Shown in pieces: positions 16,041-25,175 of a stretch of DNA of 64,000 bases; position 1 is the first letter of the stretch; each line of letters opens with the position of its first letter. The notes beneath the pieces are model-generated. The model was not told the origin of the DNA. It saw only the letters and a list, made by a program, of their open reading frames with translations, and did no database searches. The DNA is from CAWEHU01 sp963808965 (lineage in GTDB: Bacteria > Pseudomonadota > Alphaproteobacteria > Acetobacterales > Acetobacteraceae). The DNA is taken from assembly GCA_963808965.1 (NCBI GenBank), contig CAWEHU010000010.1, positions 74,566 to 138,565 of the forward strand, given 5' to 3'. The position numbers were made by a program, and so were the translations under genes.

Positions 16041-17817
16041 CTAGTCGAGCAGCGCGATGGCGGTTGGCGCGTCGAGATGGTGCTCCGCCAAGTCCTCGAA
16101 CTCGGTGAGGTTGTCGATCTCCGTCCCCATCGCGATGTTCGTCACGCGCTCGAGGATGATCTCCACCACCACGGGAACCTGATCTTGCTCCATCCAGCGC
16201 TTGGCCTGCTCGAAGGCCGGCTGGATGTCCGCGACCTGAGTGACACGGATCGCCTTGCAGCCCAGCCCCTCGACGACCTTGACGTGGTCGACGCCATAGC
16301 CGCGAAGCTCCGGGGCGTTGATGTTGTCGAAGGCCAGCTGCACGCAATAATCCATGTCGAAGCCGCGTTGCGATTGGCGGATCAGCCCGAGATACGAGTT
16401 GTTCACCAGCACGTGGAGATAGGGCAGTTTGAACTGCGCGCCGACCGCGAGCTCCTCGATCATGAACTGGAAATCGTAGTCACCGGAGAGAGCGACGATG
16501 AACCGGTCGGGGTCGGCCGCGCGCACGCCGAGTGCGGCCGGCATTGTCCAGCCGAGCGGGCCCGCCTGGCCGCAATTGATCCAGTGGCGCGGCTTGAACA
16601 CATGCAGGAACTGGCCGCCGGCGATCTGCGAAAGACCGATCGTGCTGACGTAGCATGTGTCGCGGCCGAACGCCTGGTTCATCTCCTCGTAAACCCGCTG
16701 CGGCTTGATCGGGACGTCGTCGAAATGCGTCTTGCGCAGCATGGTCTTCTTGCGGTCCCAGCATTCGGCGGCCCAGCCGGACCAGTCGGGCAGGCGGCCT
16801 TCGGCCTTGCGCGCCCGCGCGGCCTCTATGAACTGTTCCAGCGCCGCCTTGGCATCCGACACGATACCGTAATCCGGGTTGAACACGCGGCCGATCTGCG
16901 TCGGCTCGATGTCGACGTGAACGAAGGTGCGCCCCTTGGTATAGACCTCCACCGACCCGGTGTGACGGTTGGCCCAGCGGTTGCCGATGCCCAGCACGAA
17001 ATCCGAGGCGAGCAGCGTGGCGTTGCCGTAGCGATGGCTGGTCTGCAGTCCGACCATGCCCACCATCAAACGATGGTCGTCGGGGATAGTCCCCCAGCCC
17101 ATGAGCGTCGGAATGACCGGAACGCCGGTCAGTTCGGCGAACTGGACGAGAAGATCGGAAGCATCCGCGTTGATGATGCCGCCACCCGCGACGATCAGCG
17201 GCCGTGACGCCGCCGCGAGCATATCCAGCGCCTTCTCGGCCTGAGCCCGCGTCGCGTACGGCTTGTAGACCGGCAACGGCTCGTACGTCTCTGGATCGAA
17301 CTCGATCTCGGCCATCTGCACGTCGAACGGCAGATCGATCAGCACCGGGCCGGGCCGCCCCGAACGCATCAGATGGAACGCCTGCTGGAAGGCGCGCGGC
17401 ACGAGCCCTGGCTCGCGCACGGTTGTCGCCCATTTGGAGACGGGCTTGGCGATCGAACTCGATATCGACGGCCTGGAAATCCTCCTTGTGCATCCGCGCC
17501 CGGGGGGCTTGGCCGGCGATGCACAGGATCGGGATGGAATTGGCCCACGCCGAATAGAGGCCGGTGATCATGTCGGTGCCGGCCGGACCCGAGGTGCCGA
17601 CGCAAACCCCGATATTGCCCGACTGGGCGCGCGTGTAGCCCTCGGCCATGTGCGCCGCGCCTTCGACATGGCGCGCCAGGACATGGCGAATGCTGTTTCT
17701 CTTGCGCATTGCAGCGTAGAACGGATTGATCGCCGCGCCCGGGACGCCGAAGGTCGCCGTCACGCCCTCGCGCTCCAATACGTGAATGGCGGCTTCTACC
17801 GCCCGCATCCTGGCCAT
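16041..17817 (-). CDS. gcl: Glyoxylate carboligase (tartronate-semialdehyde synthase), one frameshift
   Basis: A TPP/FAD enzyme that condenses two glyoxylates to tartronate semialdehyde and CO2. The N-terminal frame gives MARMRAVEAAIHVLEREGVTATFGVPGAAINPFYAAM and GTSGPAGTDMITGLYSAWANSIP. At 17456-17457 an extra base (GAGTTCGAT instead of GAGTCGAT) breaks the frame. Removing it yields DIESIAKPVSKWATTVREPG and the remaining C-terminus with MNQAFGRDTCYVSTIGLSQIAGGQFLHV and GDYDFQFMIEEL. The corrected length, about 591 aa, equals the family norm. Start 17817 follows GGGAGG; a GTG two codons earlier overlaps that site. First gene of the operon. Confidence 0.9.
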
Positions 17818-17885
17818 TTGCACCTCCCGTTCGCGATTTACAGACTATCAGGCTGAAGGCCGAGCAGAGCAACGAGCCCGCCGAA

Positions 17886-17900
17886 TTCCACAATGCGGAA
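17886..17900. promoter_or_regulatory. Candidate IclR-type operator in the gcl promoter region
   Basis: TTCCACAATGCGGAA is a near-perfect inverted repeat (TTCC.CA, centre A, TG.GGAA) 69 bp upstream of the gcl start and 32 bp downstream of the iclR stop. IclR-family operators are often short palindromes with TTCC/GGAA arms. A sister site lies at 17981-17995. Assignment to the adjacent IclR protein is inference. Confidence 0.5.
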
Positions 17901-17931
17901 ACAAGCGGAATTTAGACCCCGAAACAGCGAC

Positions 17932-18873
17932 TTAGAAGAGATCGCCGCTCCGCCTTCGCGCCCGATACACTCTAGCGCCATTCCGCATCGTGGAAATCCC
18001 GCGTTTGCTCGAGGGTCTCCCACGCTCCTCAGGCGCCCCGGCGCTCTTGCCGCCCAATTCCATGCTGAGCTCGTCGGCGATGGATCGCACCAGGGGTCCC
18101 AAATCTCGCAAGCGCTCTCTCGTAACCCGGACGGTCGGGCCGGATATCGAAACCGCGCCAAGCGGCTGGCCCACCTCATCCGCGACAGCCGCCGCAACGC
18201 AGCGCAGCCCTGGTGAGTATTCTTCGTCGTCGACGGCGTAGCCAGAGGCCCGCACTTCCGCCAATTGAGCGTTCATGAGAGTCGGCGTAACGACAGTCCT
18301 TTGCGTCAGCCGCGTCATTCCCTTGCTGGCGAGGATGCGGGTGACTTCTCCCGCCGGCATGAGGGCAAGCATACTCTTGCCGAGAGCGGAGCTGTGCAGA
18401 AAAACCCGTCCGCCAGGTCGGCAGATCGCCCGCATCGTCTGCCGGCTTTCGACCTGGCCCATGTAGACGGCCATGTCATCGTCGATGATCCCGAGGTTTG
18501 CGGTCTCACCACTCTGCTCCATCAGGCGGCGGAGGTACGGGCGCGCCGCCCGCACGATATCTCGCGTTTGCAGAAACGCGTTTCCCGCGACAAAGGCTTC
18601 TATCCCGATGAACCATCGGGCGCCCTCCGCCTCGAACCGAACGAATTGGGCCTGTTGCAGGGTGGTGAGCAGGCGATGTGCTGTCGACGGAGCGAGCTTC
18701 GTCGTCCGAGCGATATCCGTCAGGGTCGCTCCATCGCCTTCCGATCCGATCGTCTTGATGATCGAGAGCGCGCGCGTGAGCGACTGGACGTTCCCGGTTC
18801 GTACGGCGGCTTGCTTCTGAGCCGGCCGCCCAGTCGCTGCTCTCGTTGTGCTACGGATTTCGCGGCCGGACAT
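17932..18873 (-). CDS. IclR-family transcriptional regulator (AllR-like role)
   Basis: The N-terminal winged helix (SLTRALSIIKTIGSEGDGATLTDIARTTKLAPSTAHRLLTTL, roughly residues 30-75) and the C-terminal ligand-binding domain (GQVESRQTMRAICRPGGRVFLHSSALGKSMLA; YAVDDEEYSPGLRCVAAAV) are typical. IclR proteins such as AllR control gcl and allantoin genes in response to glyoxylate. I start at 18873 (MSGREIRS); an earlier in-frame start is not convincing. The C-terminus has about 35 extra basic residues beyond the usual end, and this stretch contains a palindrome, so the last part may be read beyond the real end. It is directly upstream of gcl in the same direction. Confidence 0.88.
   Translation of the reverse strand: MSGREIRSTTRAATGRPAQKQAAVRTGNVQSLTRALSIIKTIGSEGDGATLTDIARTTKLAPSTAHRLLTTLQQAQFVRFEAEGARWFIGIEAFVAGNAFLQTRDIVRAARPYLRRLMEQSGETANLGIIDDDMAVYMGQVESRQTMRAICRPGGRVFLHSSALGKSMLALMPAGEVTRILASKGMTRLTQRTVVTPTLMNAQLAEVRASGYAVDDEEYSPGLRCVAAAVADEVGQPLGAVSISGPTVRVTRERLRDLGPLVRSIADELSMELGGKSAGAPEERGRPSSKRGISTMRNGARVYRARRRSGDLF
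17981..17995. promoter_or_regulatory. Second copy of the TTCCgCAtcGTGGAA palindrome, inside the 3' end of iclR
   Basis: This site differs at a single base from the reverse complement of the site at 17886-17900. It lies in the unusual basic C-terminal extension of the IclR reading frame. Two like sites 95 bp apart, centre to centre, ahead of gcl suggest paired operators and possible looping. Function not shown. Confidence 0.45.
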
Positions 18874-18996
18874 CGGCGCTCCAACACCCGGGCGGCAGAT
18901 TACCGGGTGGGAGCATCCGATTTCCAGCGCGAAATTCGCCGGTGCGATCGAGTCAGAATTCGGCCGCCGATGCCGCGTGCTCACAGTGGGACGGAT

Positions 18997-20502
18997 CTAG
19001 TTCGCCCGGAAGAAGGATGGCAGTCCGAGGAGCGGGTTGAGCAGAACCGAGAGCTGCGCGCCGACGGCCCAGGCGTAGTGCACCTTCGGGTTGGGAACCG
19101 GGACGTTGAACAGGTTCTGATCCGGGTGGAACGTGAAATCAGTGTAGGGCTTGATCTGCACCCCAGGCGCGACCTCGAAGCCGTAGTTCAGCTCGACGAT
19201 TTGCGACACATTGGACACGTTGCCGAAAAGACCGGCGGCGGCGATCCGGTCGTTCACGGCGCCGGTCGCCCGCGGGTTGTACATGAAGTTGAGGAACAGC
19301 AGCCCCGCTGAGTCGTTCGGGCGGCTCGGGAACGTGCCGTGCTGCACCAGACCCAACTCAAAATAGTTCTGGATCAGGGCGCGGCCGGAGGTGTTCACCA
19401 GCAAGCCGGCGAACGCGGTCAGCCCTTGCGGCTTGCTGGGGTCAGGACGCCAGATCATCTGCCGCACCTGGGCGTAAATGACGCTCTGCCCGTTGTGAAT
19501 GGCGGGAGTCCCGCCGCTGAAGGCGAGTTTCTGGCCTAGAGTGTTGTACTGGAAATCCTGGAAGTCCGACGTGTCGTAATAGAAGCCGATGTCGTATTTG
19601 CGCGCATAGCGTTCCTCTGTCGGTTCCGTGACGTAGCCGACCTCCACCGGAACGAAGACGCCGGTCGCCGTGCTGGTGCCCCATCCGCCGTGCCAGGGGA
19701 ATCCGCCCTGCGGGTATTGCTGTGGGTTCGACTCCGAGGCGCCAGCGCGGAGGTAGATGTTCTTCGTCGGCCAGAGCGAGACCTCGCCGGCCCAGACCGA
19801 GATCGGCCAGAACGGCGCGTTGCTGTCGGCAGACCAGTTGAACGGGCCGAGATTGCTGCAAACCGTGGTGATGAACTGGCAATAGATTTCCGAAGTGCCG
19901 AAGTAGCTGGCGAGGGTCGTTCGGCCGACAACGAACCGGACGCGGTCGTTGAACAGGTGCTGGTCCCAGGAGAATTCATTGAGGCGCGTTTCGTTCGAGG
20001 GTCCGACGCCTTGGAGGAAACCCATGGAGCTGCCGGTCAGATTATTGACCCCCTGGGGAAAGCCGCCGAAGCGCGAGTCGAGGCTGAAGTGCACGACCGC
20101 CCCCGGAATCCCGGCCATCTTCTCTAGGTCGAAATCGGCGCCGTAGAAGGCGTCGTTGTACCAAACGGTCGTGTGCTGGAGGCCGCCGGAAGGGACAGAG
20201 TAAAGCGTCCCCGCGTAGAAGCCCTTCAGATAAATGCCGACATTCGCCAGCTTCTCGCCCAATGGCGCGAGCGGCTTGCCGAGCGTGAAGAAGTCGCCCT
20301 CCGGAACGCCGCCGGGAGGCGTTGGCGGCGGCGCGGGATTGACCGTGGTAGGACCGAGGATTTGGGGCTGCGGATTGGTGGCCGGCGGCGGGGCGCCGAC
20401 GTCCTGCGCCAAGGCGCCCCCAGCGGCTAGCAGCGAAATCGCGCATAATGCGCCGGTGGCGCGCAGAGACGGGACCGCAAATTTGATCCGGGTCAACTCC
20501 AT
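18997..20502 (-). CDS. OprB-type carbohydrate-selective porin family protein
   Basis: An outer-membrane beta-barrel of 501 aa with an N-terminal signal (ATGALCAISLLAAGGALAQD), a proline-rich linker at about residues 36-66, then barrel repeats such as GVYLKGF-like NVGIYLKGFYAGTLY, FSWDQHLFNDRVRFVVGRT, WAGEVSLWPTKNIYLRAGASE and a C-terminal KPYTDFTFHPDQN strand. It ends FFRAN rather than in the common terminal Phe. Placed between the glyoxylate operon and the urate locus, it could pass ureides or organic acids; its specificity is unknown. Confidence 0.83.
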   Translation of the reverse strand: MELTRIKFAVPSLRATGALCAISLLAAGGALAQDVGAPPPATNPQPQILGPTTVNPAPPPTPPGGVPEGDFFTLGKPLAPLGEKLANVGIYLKGFYAGTLYSVPSGGLQHTTVWYNDAFYGADFDLEKMAGIPGAVVHFSLDSRFGGFPQGVNNLTGSSMGFLQGVGPSNETRLNEFSWDQHLFNDRVRFVVGRTTLASYFGTSEIYCQFITTVCSNLGPFNWSADSNAPFWPISVWAGEVSLWPTKNIYLRAGASESNPQQYPQGGFPWHGGWGTSTATGVFVPVEVGYVTEPTEERYARKYDIGFYYDTSDFQDFQYNTLGQKLAFSGGTPAIHNGQSVIYAQVRQMIWRPDPSKPQGLTAFAGLLVNTSGRALIQNYFELGLVQHGTFPSRPNDSAGLLFLNFMYNPRATGAVNDRIAAAGLFGNVSNVSQIVELNYGFEVAPGVQIKPYTDFTFHPDQNLFNVPVPNPKVHYAWAVGAQLSVLLNPLLGLPSFFRAN

Positions 20503-20632
20503 TTCCAGCTCCTTCCGAGACCGTTTCTTCTTGGCTTCGCGAATGCCAGCGCGATAGACGCTGGCGGAGATTTCACAGGATGGGTCTTAGTGTTCGTGAG
20601 TGGCGATCGAGGAGGGTAAACGACAGTGGATT

Positions 20633-21177
20633 TCAGTTAGAGGAGGCGCCCTCGCGTACTCTGTCCTGAAGGCGGAACATCGCGATCTGATCGATCTGCC
20701 GCAGGGCTTCCTCGAACTCGGCCTCTCGTGAGTGCTGCAAGCGCTCGGCGAGATTGGCGATTATGCTTTCGCGGGTGTGGCCGCGTACGGCGATGATGAA
20801 GGGAAAGCCGAATTTCGCCGCATAGTCGCGGTTCAGTTCCGTCAGCCGCTGGAACTCCTCGGGCGAGCAGCGGTCCAATCCCGCGCCGCTCTGCTCGCGG
20901 GTCGAATTCGGCGGTCAGCTCGCCGCGGATCGCCGCCTTGCCGGCCAGCTCCGGGTGCGCGCGGATCAGCGCGAGCTGCGCCTCGGGGTCCGCCTCCCGG
21001 ACAGACTGGACGCAGGCGCGATGCAGGTCAGCGATGGTCTTGAACGGCCGTTTCCGCCATGCGGACTCGGCCACCCAGGGAGAGTGTCTGGTACACACCA
21101 TCGAGAGCGGCGACGAACTCCTCCTGCGAGAGAGACGACAGCCGGTCGACCGGCACCGCTTCGTTATCTCCTGCCAT
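20633..21177 (-). CDS. uraD: OHCU decarboxylase, cytosolic type, broken by two single-base insertions
   Basis: Decarboxylates OHCU to S-allantoin. From ATG 21177 the frame reads LSSLSQEEFVAALDGVY. Near 21086-21090 an extra base must be removed to reach HSPWVAESAWRKRPFKTIADLH and LIRAHPELAGKAA. At 20905-20906 another extra base (GAATTCGAC for GAATCGACC) must be removed to reach STREQSGAGLDRCSPEEFQRL and AKFGFPFIIAVRGHTRESII. The corrected protein is about 180 aa with catalytic His and the FGFPF motif, and no signal peptide. It lies 11 bp after the NCS2 permease gene. Likely intact in the organism. Confidence 0.82.
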
Positions 21178-21187
21178 GGCGCCCTCC

Positions 21188-22519
21188 TCAGTGCGCAACC
21201 GCGGCTTCGGCGGTCTGCTTGGCACCATTGAAGTACAGGTTGAGCACGACGGCTGACAAGGCGGCGAGCAGGATGCCGCTGTGCAGCAGAGGCGCGAGCT
21301 CCTCGGGCAGCTTGCTGAAGAACCGGTCCGAGACCACGGGAATCATCGATAGGACCACGCTGACCGCGACGATGTAGGCGTTGTACGGATTATTGACGTA
21401 GTCGACCTTGGCCAGGATGCGAATGCCCGTCGCGAGGACCATACCGAACATGACGACCCCCGCGCCGCCGAGCACGAATTGCGGGACGGAAGCCACGATG
21501 ACCGACATCTTGGGCACCAGCCCGAACACGATAAGGATTATCCCGCCCACCGCCGTCACCCAGCGGCTGCGTACGCCGGTGACGCCGATGAGCCCGACGT
21601 TTTGCGAGAAGGAGCTGTGCGGGAAGGAGTTCAGGACGCCTCCGATCAGCGTCGCCAGTCCGTCGGCACGCAGGCCTCGCACGACTTCCCTCTCGGCGAC
21701 CGGCTTCTCGACCATCTCGCCGAGGGCCAGGAACATCCCGGTCGACTCGATGAAGATCACCACCTGAACGATCGTCAGGGTCAAGATCGACAGCGGGTCG
21801 AAGGTTGGCCATCCGAAGTGGAATGGCACCACGATATCCAGCCACGCGGCGTCGCCCAGACCTTGGAAACTGACCCGGCCTAGCAGGAGAGCGATCACGA
21901 AACCGAACACGATCCCGAGCAGCACGCTGATATTGGCGATGAATCCGCGGACAAAGCGCGTGATGACCAGAATGAACACGAGCACCGCAAAGGATGTGCC
22001 GAGAAAGACGGGATTGCCGTATTCCGGGTTACCGACCCCGCCGGCCGCCCAGTTGATGCCGACCTGAACGACGGCAAGCCCGATCGCGGTGATCACGATC
22101 CCGGCCACGATCGGCGGGAAATAACGCAACAGCCGCCCTGCGAGAGGCGCGAACAGGATGCTGATCAGGCCGGCCGTCAACGTCGCGCCGAAGATCGCCG
22201 TCGCTCCGAGTTCCGGATTTCTCGCCATGCTGACCATGGGTCCGACAGCGGCGAAAGAAACGGCCATGATGACGGGCAACCGGATGCCGAAGGGGCCGAG
22301 ACCAATCGACTGGATGCAGCTCGCGATGCCGCAGCAGAGCAGATCGGAGCTAATAAGGTACGCGACCTGATCTTTCGGAAAATGGAGCGCTCCGCCGATG
22401 ATGAGCGGCACCGCCACAGCGCCGGCGTACATGACAAGCACGTGCTGAATGCCCAACGCGAGCAACTTAGCGGGAGACAACACCTGGTCTACGGGATGCA
22501 TATGCCCGATCGATGCCAT
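21188..22519 (-). CDS. NCS2-family purine permease (urate/xanthine type)
   Basis: An inner-membrane nucleobase symporter of 443 aa with about 13 hydrophobic segments. It starts HPVDQVLSPAKLLALGIQHVLVMYAGAVAVPLIIG, the UraA/XanQ-family opening, and carries SFPHSSFSQNVGLIGVTGVRSRWV (signature motif) plus the substrate-site helix VVIFIESTGMFLALGEM. GAGGAGGAAAC precedes ATG 22519. Divergent from HIU hydrolase/puuD and followed by OHCU decarboxylase, so urate or xanthine uptake is the likely role. Confidence 0.92.
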   Translation of the reverse strand: MASIGHMHPVDQVLSPAKLLALGIQHVLVMYAGAVAVPLIIGGALHFPKDQVAYLISSDLLCCGIASCIQSIGLGPFGIRLPVIMAVSFAAVGPMVSMARNPELGATAIFGATLTAGLISILFAPLAGRLLRYFPPIVAGIVITAIGLAVVQVGINWAAGGVGNPEYGNPVFLGTSFAVLVFILVITRFVRGFIANISVLLGIVFGFVIALLLGRVSFQGLGDAAWLDIVVPFHFGWPTFDPLSILTLTIVQVVIFIESTGMFLALGEMVEKPVAEREVVRGLRADGLATLIGGVLNSFPHSSFSQNVGLIGVTGVRSRWVTAVGGIILIVFGLVPKMSVIVASVPQFVLGGAGVVMFGMVLATGIRILAKVDYVNNPYNAYIVAVSVVLSMIPVVSDRFFSKLPEELAPLLHSGILLAALSAVVLNLYFNGAKQTAEAAVAH

Positions 22520-22655
22520 GTTTCCTCCTCACTTGTTTTTGGCCCCGGAACCCGGCGTGAGAGCTAACAGGGTATCAACGGACGCGCCTCACGGTCGCCC
22601 GGCTGCCCCCCGTGTTTCCGCTGCATAAATGAGTTCGCACCACCTTGCACGCGAT

Positions 22656-22677
22656 TTCTTGTTGCATGCACAAAGAA
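22656..22677. promoter_or_regulatory. 22-bp palindrome in the divergent urate promoter region
   Basis: Outer arms TTCTT (22656-22660) and AAGAA (22673-22677) flank a fully self-complementary TGCATGCA (22663-22670); only the two GT/CA spacer dinucleotides break symmetry. It lies between the divergent NCS2 permease and HIU hydrolase starts, where a urate-responsive repressor or activator would be expected to bind. The cognate protein is unknown; the nearby LysR (25176) and IclR are candidates. Confidence 0.55.
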
Positions 22678-22740
22678 GTTGCGGACAAGCGAGGGGAGAG
22701 CTTAAGTAGCGATGCTGAACCCCGCAATATAATGCGTGTG

Positions 22741-22755
22741 TTATGGTCGCCATAA
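22741..22755. promoter_or_regulatory. TTATGG-TCG-CCATAA inverted repeat upstream of HIU hydrolase
   Basis: Perfect 6-bp arms with a 3-bp spacer, 78 bp before the HIU hydrolase start and next to an AT-rich patch (AATATAATG) at 22726-22734 that could be a -10 element. The remaining bases of the 314-bp gap 22520-22833 show no gene. Possible second operator for the rightward transcript. Confidence 0.45.
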
Positions 22756-22833
22756 GTCGATAAGCATAGTTAGGGCCGGACGTCCTCGCAGCGCTCGTGC
22801 GCTTCCGTACCGGTCCTTGAGGGGAGGGAGAGC

Positions 22834-23184
22834 ATGGGTAGAATTACCACCCACGTTTTGGACGTGGCGCGCGGAAAGCCGGCCGCGGGGGTACGCATCG
22901 AATTGCACGCTCGCGGAGCCGAGCCGCAGTTGTTGCAGGCCACCGAGACGAACGAGGACGGGCGTTGCGACCGTCCCATGCTGGAGGGGCCGGAATTCCG
23001 CACGGGCGAATACGAGTTGATCTTCTTCGTCGGAGATTATTTCGGGCGCCAGGGACTCGAGTTGCCGCAGCCTCGCTTCCTCGACCAGGTGGTCATCCGG
23101 TTTGGCGTGGCGGATGCCGGGCAGCACTTTCATGTTCCGCTGCTCGTCTCTCCCTGGTGCTTCAGCACGTATCGGGGCAGTTGA
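22834..23184 (+). CDS. uraH: 5-hydroxyisourate hydrolase, cytosolic type
   Basis: Hydrolyses 5-hydroxyisourate to OHCU. The 116-residue transthyretin-like enzyme has the catalytic His in RITTHVLDV, Arg in TNEDGRCD, His in QHFHVPLLV and the C-terminal TYRGS. No signal peptide, in contrast with its paralogue at 4482. GGGGAGGGAGAG precedes the ATG. It is the first gene of the rightward urate transcript, 44 bp before puuD. Confidence 0.94.
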   Translation: MGRITTHVLDVARGKPAAGVRIELHARGAEPQLLQATETNEDGRCDRPMLEGPEFRTGEYELIFFVGDYFGRQGLELPQPRFLDQVVIRFGVADAGQHFHVPLLVSPWCFSTYRGS

Positions 23185-23228
23185 GCGGTTCAGACCTGCA
23201 CTCGCGGACATCGAACAAGGAAAAGTCC

Positions 23229-24495
23229 ATGGGACCAATCATCACCGAATGGGGCAGCTTGCTGTTGCGCTGGGTGCATGTGATCACGGGCATCGCCTGG
23301 ATCGGCTCCTCCTTTTACTTCATGCATCTCGACGCCAGCATACGCGAGACGCCAGACATTCCGGCCGGGAAAGGCGGCGCTGCCTGGGAAGTGCATGGCG
23401 GAGGATTTTACCAAATACGGAAGTATCTTGTCGCGCCGGAAAAGCTGCCGGATGAGATGATCTGGCACAAATGGCAGTCCTATTCGACTTGGCTGTCCGG
23501 ATTCTTCCTGCTTATCTGGGTCTATTACGCGCAGTCGCAGCTATACCTGATCGACCCCGCGGTTCTGGCGCTGTCGCCGGTGGTAGCGGCGATCATCGGA
23601 TTGGTGGGCCTTGCCCTGGGCTGGATCGTTTACGACCAGCTCTGCAAGTCGCCGCTCGGCAAGAACGATGTCGCCCTCGCAGCGGTGGTCTTCGCCTTCG
23701 TGATTCTGATGGCGTTCGCATTCCAGCACGTCTTCTCCGGACGTGGGGCGCTCAACCATACCGGGGCGCTGATGGCGACGATGATGACGGGGAACGTTTT
23801 CTTCGTGATCATCCCGAACCAGAAGAAGGTCGTGGCGGCGCTCATCGCGGGCCGCACTCCTGATCCGGCGCTTGGAAAGGCCGCCAAGCAGCGTTCGACC
23901 CACAACAATTATCTTACGCTGCCCGTCTTGTTCCTCATGCTGTCAAACCACTACCCGCTCACCTACTCGACGCCCTATGCATGGGCCATCGTCGCGTTGG
24001 TCCTCGTGACCGGCACGATCATCCGCCACTACTACAATGTCACCCATGCGCATCAAGGCAACCCATGGTGGGCCTGGGTGGTCGCGGCGGTTTGCATCGC
24101 GCTCGCCGCCTGGATCAGCGCGGCTACCGCGCCAGGCGCGCAGGAGATTCTTGGCCGCCTGCATGTCATCTCGCCAGCGTACGGGGCCGTGCTGATCTCT
24201 CCGGCGCATGGCGGCGACCGCCGAGCCGAAAGCGGAAAACAAGCAGCAATTGTTCGATGACGCGGCTACGGTCATCACCTCCCGTTGCTCCATGTGCCAC
24301 GCACCCGAGCCGGTATGGGAGGGAATTGGGATCGCTCCCAAGGGCGTCTTGCTCGATACGGAACCGCACATCAAGCGCGAGGCGCCGGCCATCCTGGTGC
24401 AGGCGGTGCTGACCCATGCGATGCCGCCGAACAATATCACCGAGATGACCAACGAGGAGCGCGACACGGTCGCGGCCTGGCTCAAGTCACGTTGA
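23229..24495 (+). CDS. puuD: Membrane urate oxidase PuuD with C-terminal cytochrome c domain, one frameshift between the domains
   Basis: PuuD oxidises urate to 5-hydroxyisourate using cytochrome c rather than O2-derived peroxide chemistry. The first frame (ATG 23229) encodes the eight-or-so-helix domain: WGSLLLRWVHVITGIAWIGSSFYFMHLD, HKWQSYSTWLSGF, FSGRGALNHTGALMATMMTGNVFF, VLFLMLSNHYPL, HVISPAYGAVLIS. It stops at 24260. The cytochrome domain follows in the +1 frame: QQLFDDAATVITSRCSMCHAPEPVWEG and THAMPPNNITEMTNEERD, ending 24495. The frames overlap at 24196-24260, so one extra base lies there or two are missing. The heme motif CSMCH is intact. A separate cytochrome ORF would lack an export signal, which argues for a single fused protein. 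Confidence 0.88.
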
Positions 24496-24497
24496 GC

Positions 24498-24526
24498 GAG
24501 CCGCCCCGCGACGGGTGGGGCGGCTC
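24498..24526. terminator. Hairpin between convergent puuD and usp genes
   Basis: GAGCCGCCCC (24498-24507) pairs perfectly with GGGGCGGCTC (24517-24526). It sits just past the puuD stop and 22 bp from the convergent universal stress gene end, the place for a shared terminator. No T-run. Confidence 0.6.
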
Positions 24527-24547
24527 GGCGCCCCTGCCAGCTAACGG

Positions 24548-24985
24548 TCAGCGATAGACGAGAACCGGGATTGTGGAGTGCGTGAGCACCTTCACCGTCT
24601 CGCTGCCCAGAACGATCGCCGAGACGCCCCGCCGCCCATGCGAGGCCATGACGATGAGGTCGCATCCTTCCGACTTGGCGGCCGATATGATCGCCTCGTA
24701 GGGATGTGCGTGCTCGACGTGAAGCGTGTCGCATGGCACGCCCACGGCCTTCGCCTCGTCAACGATAGCGCCGAGTACCTTGGCGGCGTATTCCTCCCGG
24801 CGCCTTCTGAAATCGACCATATCCTGCGGGAGTATCGCCGATTGCGCAGCGAGCTCCGGCACACCCGTCGAGGCCATCAGAGCCGTAACCCTAGCGCCGA
24901 TTTCCTTGGCCAAGGCGAGGCCGTGCCCGACGGCCCTCGAGGCGAGATCCGAGCCGTCGGTCGGGATCAGAATGTGCTTGTACAT
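24548..24985 (-). CDS. Universal stress protein UspA family
   Basis: A 145-residue cytosolic Usp domain protein: MYKHILIPTDGSDLASRAVGH at the start, and the ATP-binding signature IVMASHGRRGVSAIVLGSETVKVLTHSTIPVLV (G-2X-G-9X-G-S/T type) at the end, so it is likely an ATP-binding member. It converges on puuD and has no evident link to urate use. Confidence 0.92.
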   Translation of the reverse strand: MYKHILIPTDGSDLASRAVGHGLALAKEIGARVTALMASTGVPELAAQSAILPQDMVDFRRRREEYAAKVLGAIVDEAKAVGVPCDTLHVEHAHPYEAIISAAKSEGCDLIVMASHGRRGVSAIVLGSETVKVLTHSTIPVLVYR

Positions 24986-25175
24986 CGTACTCGCTCCTGT
25001 CGCGGCGGGCCCGCGTGATCGGCCTTGCCCGTTTCGCTTCTATACTTGCCGGCGGCATCGGCGAGGATCAATAGCGGATCCGCCGCTGAACAGGGGTTAG
25101 GGGAGCCCGTGACACCAGGGCTTGCGGCCGTGCCATACTTGCCTTCGGTCGACCGCTTCCGAAGGGCTCCTCCCG

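Noticed and set aside
16041..17817. Acetolactate synthase or oxalyl-CoA decarboxylase instead of Gcl
   Set aside because: Sequence motifs and the hyi-glxR neighbours are specific for glyoxylate carboligase.
24196..24260. Programmed +1 frameshift in puuD
   Set aside because: No slippery motif stands out and many other genes in the window carry single-base breaks, so error is the simpler explanation.
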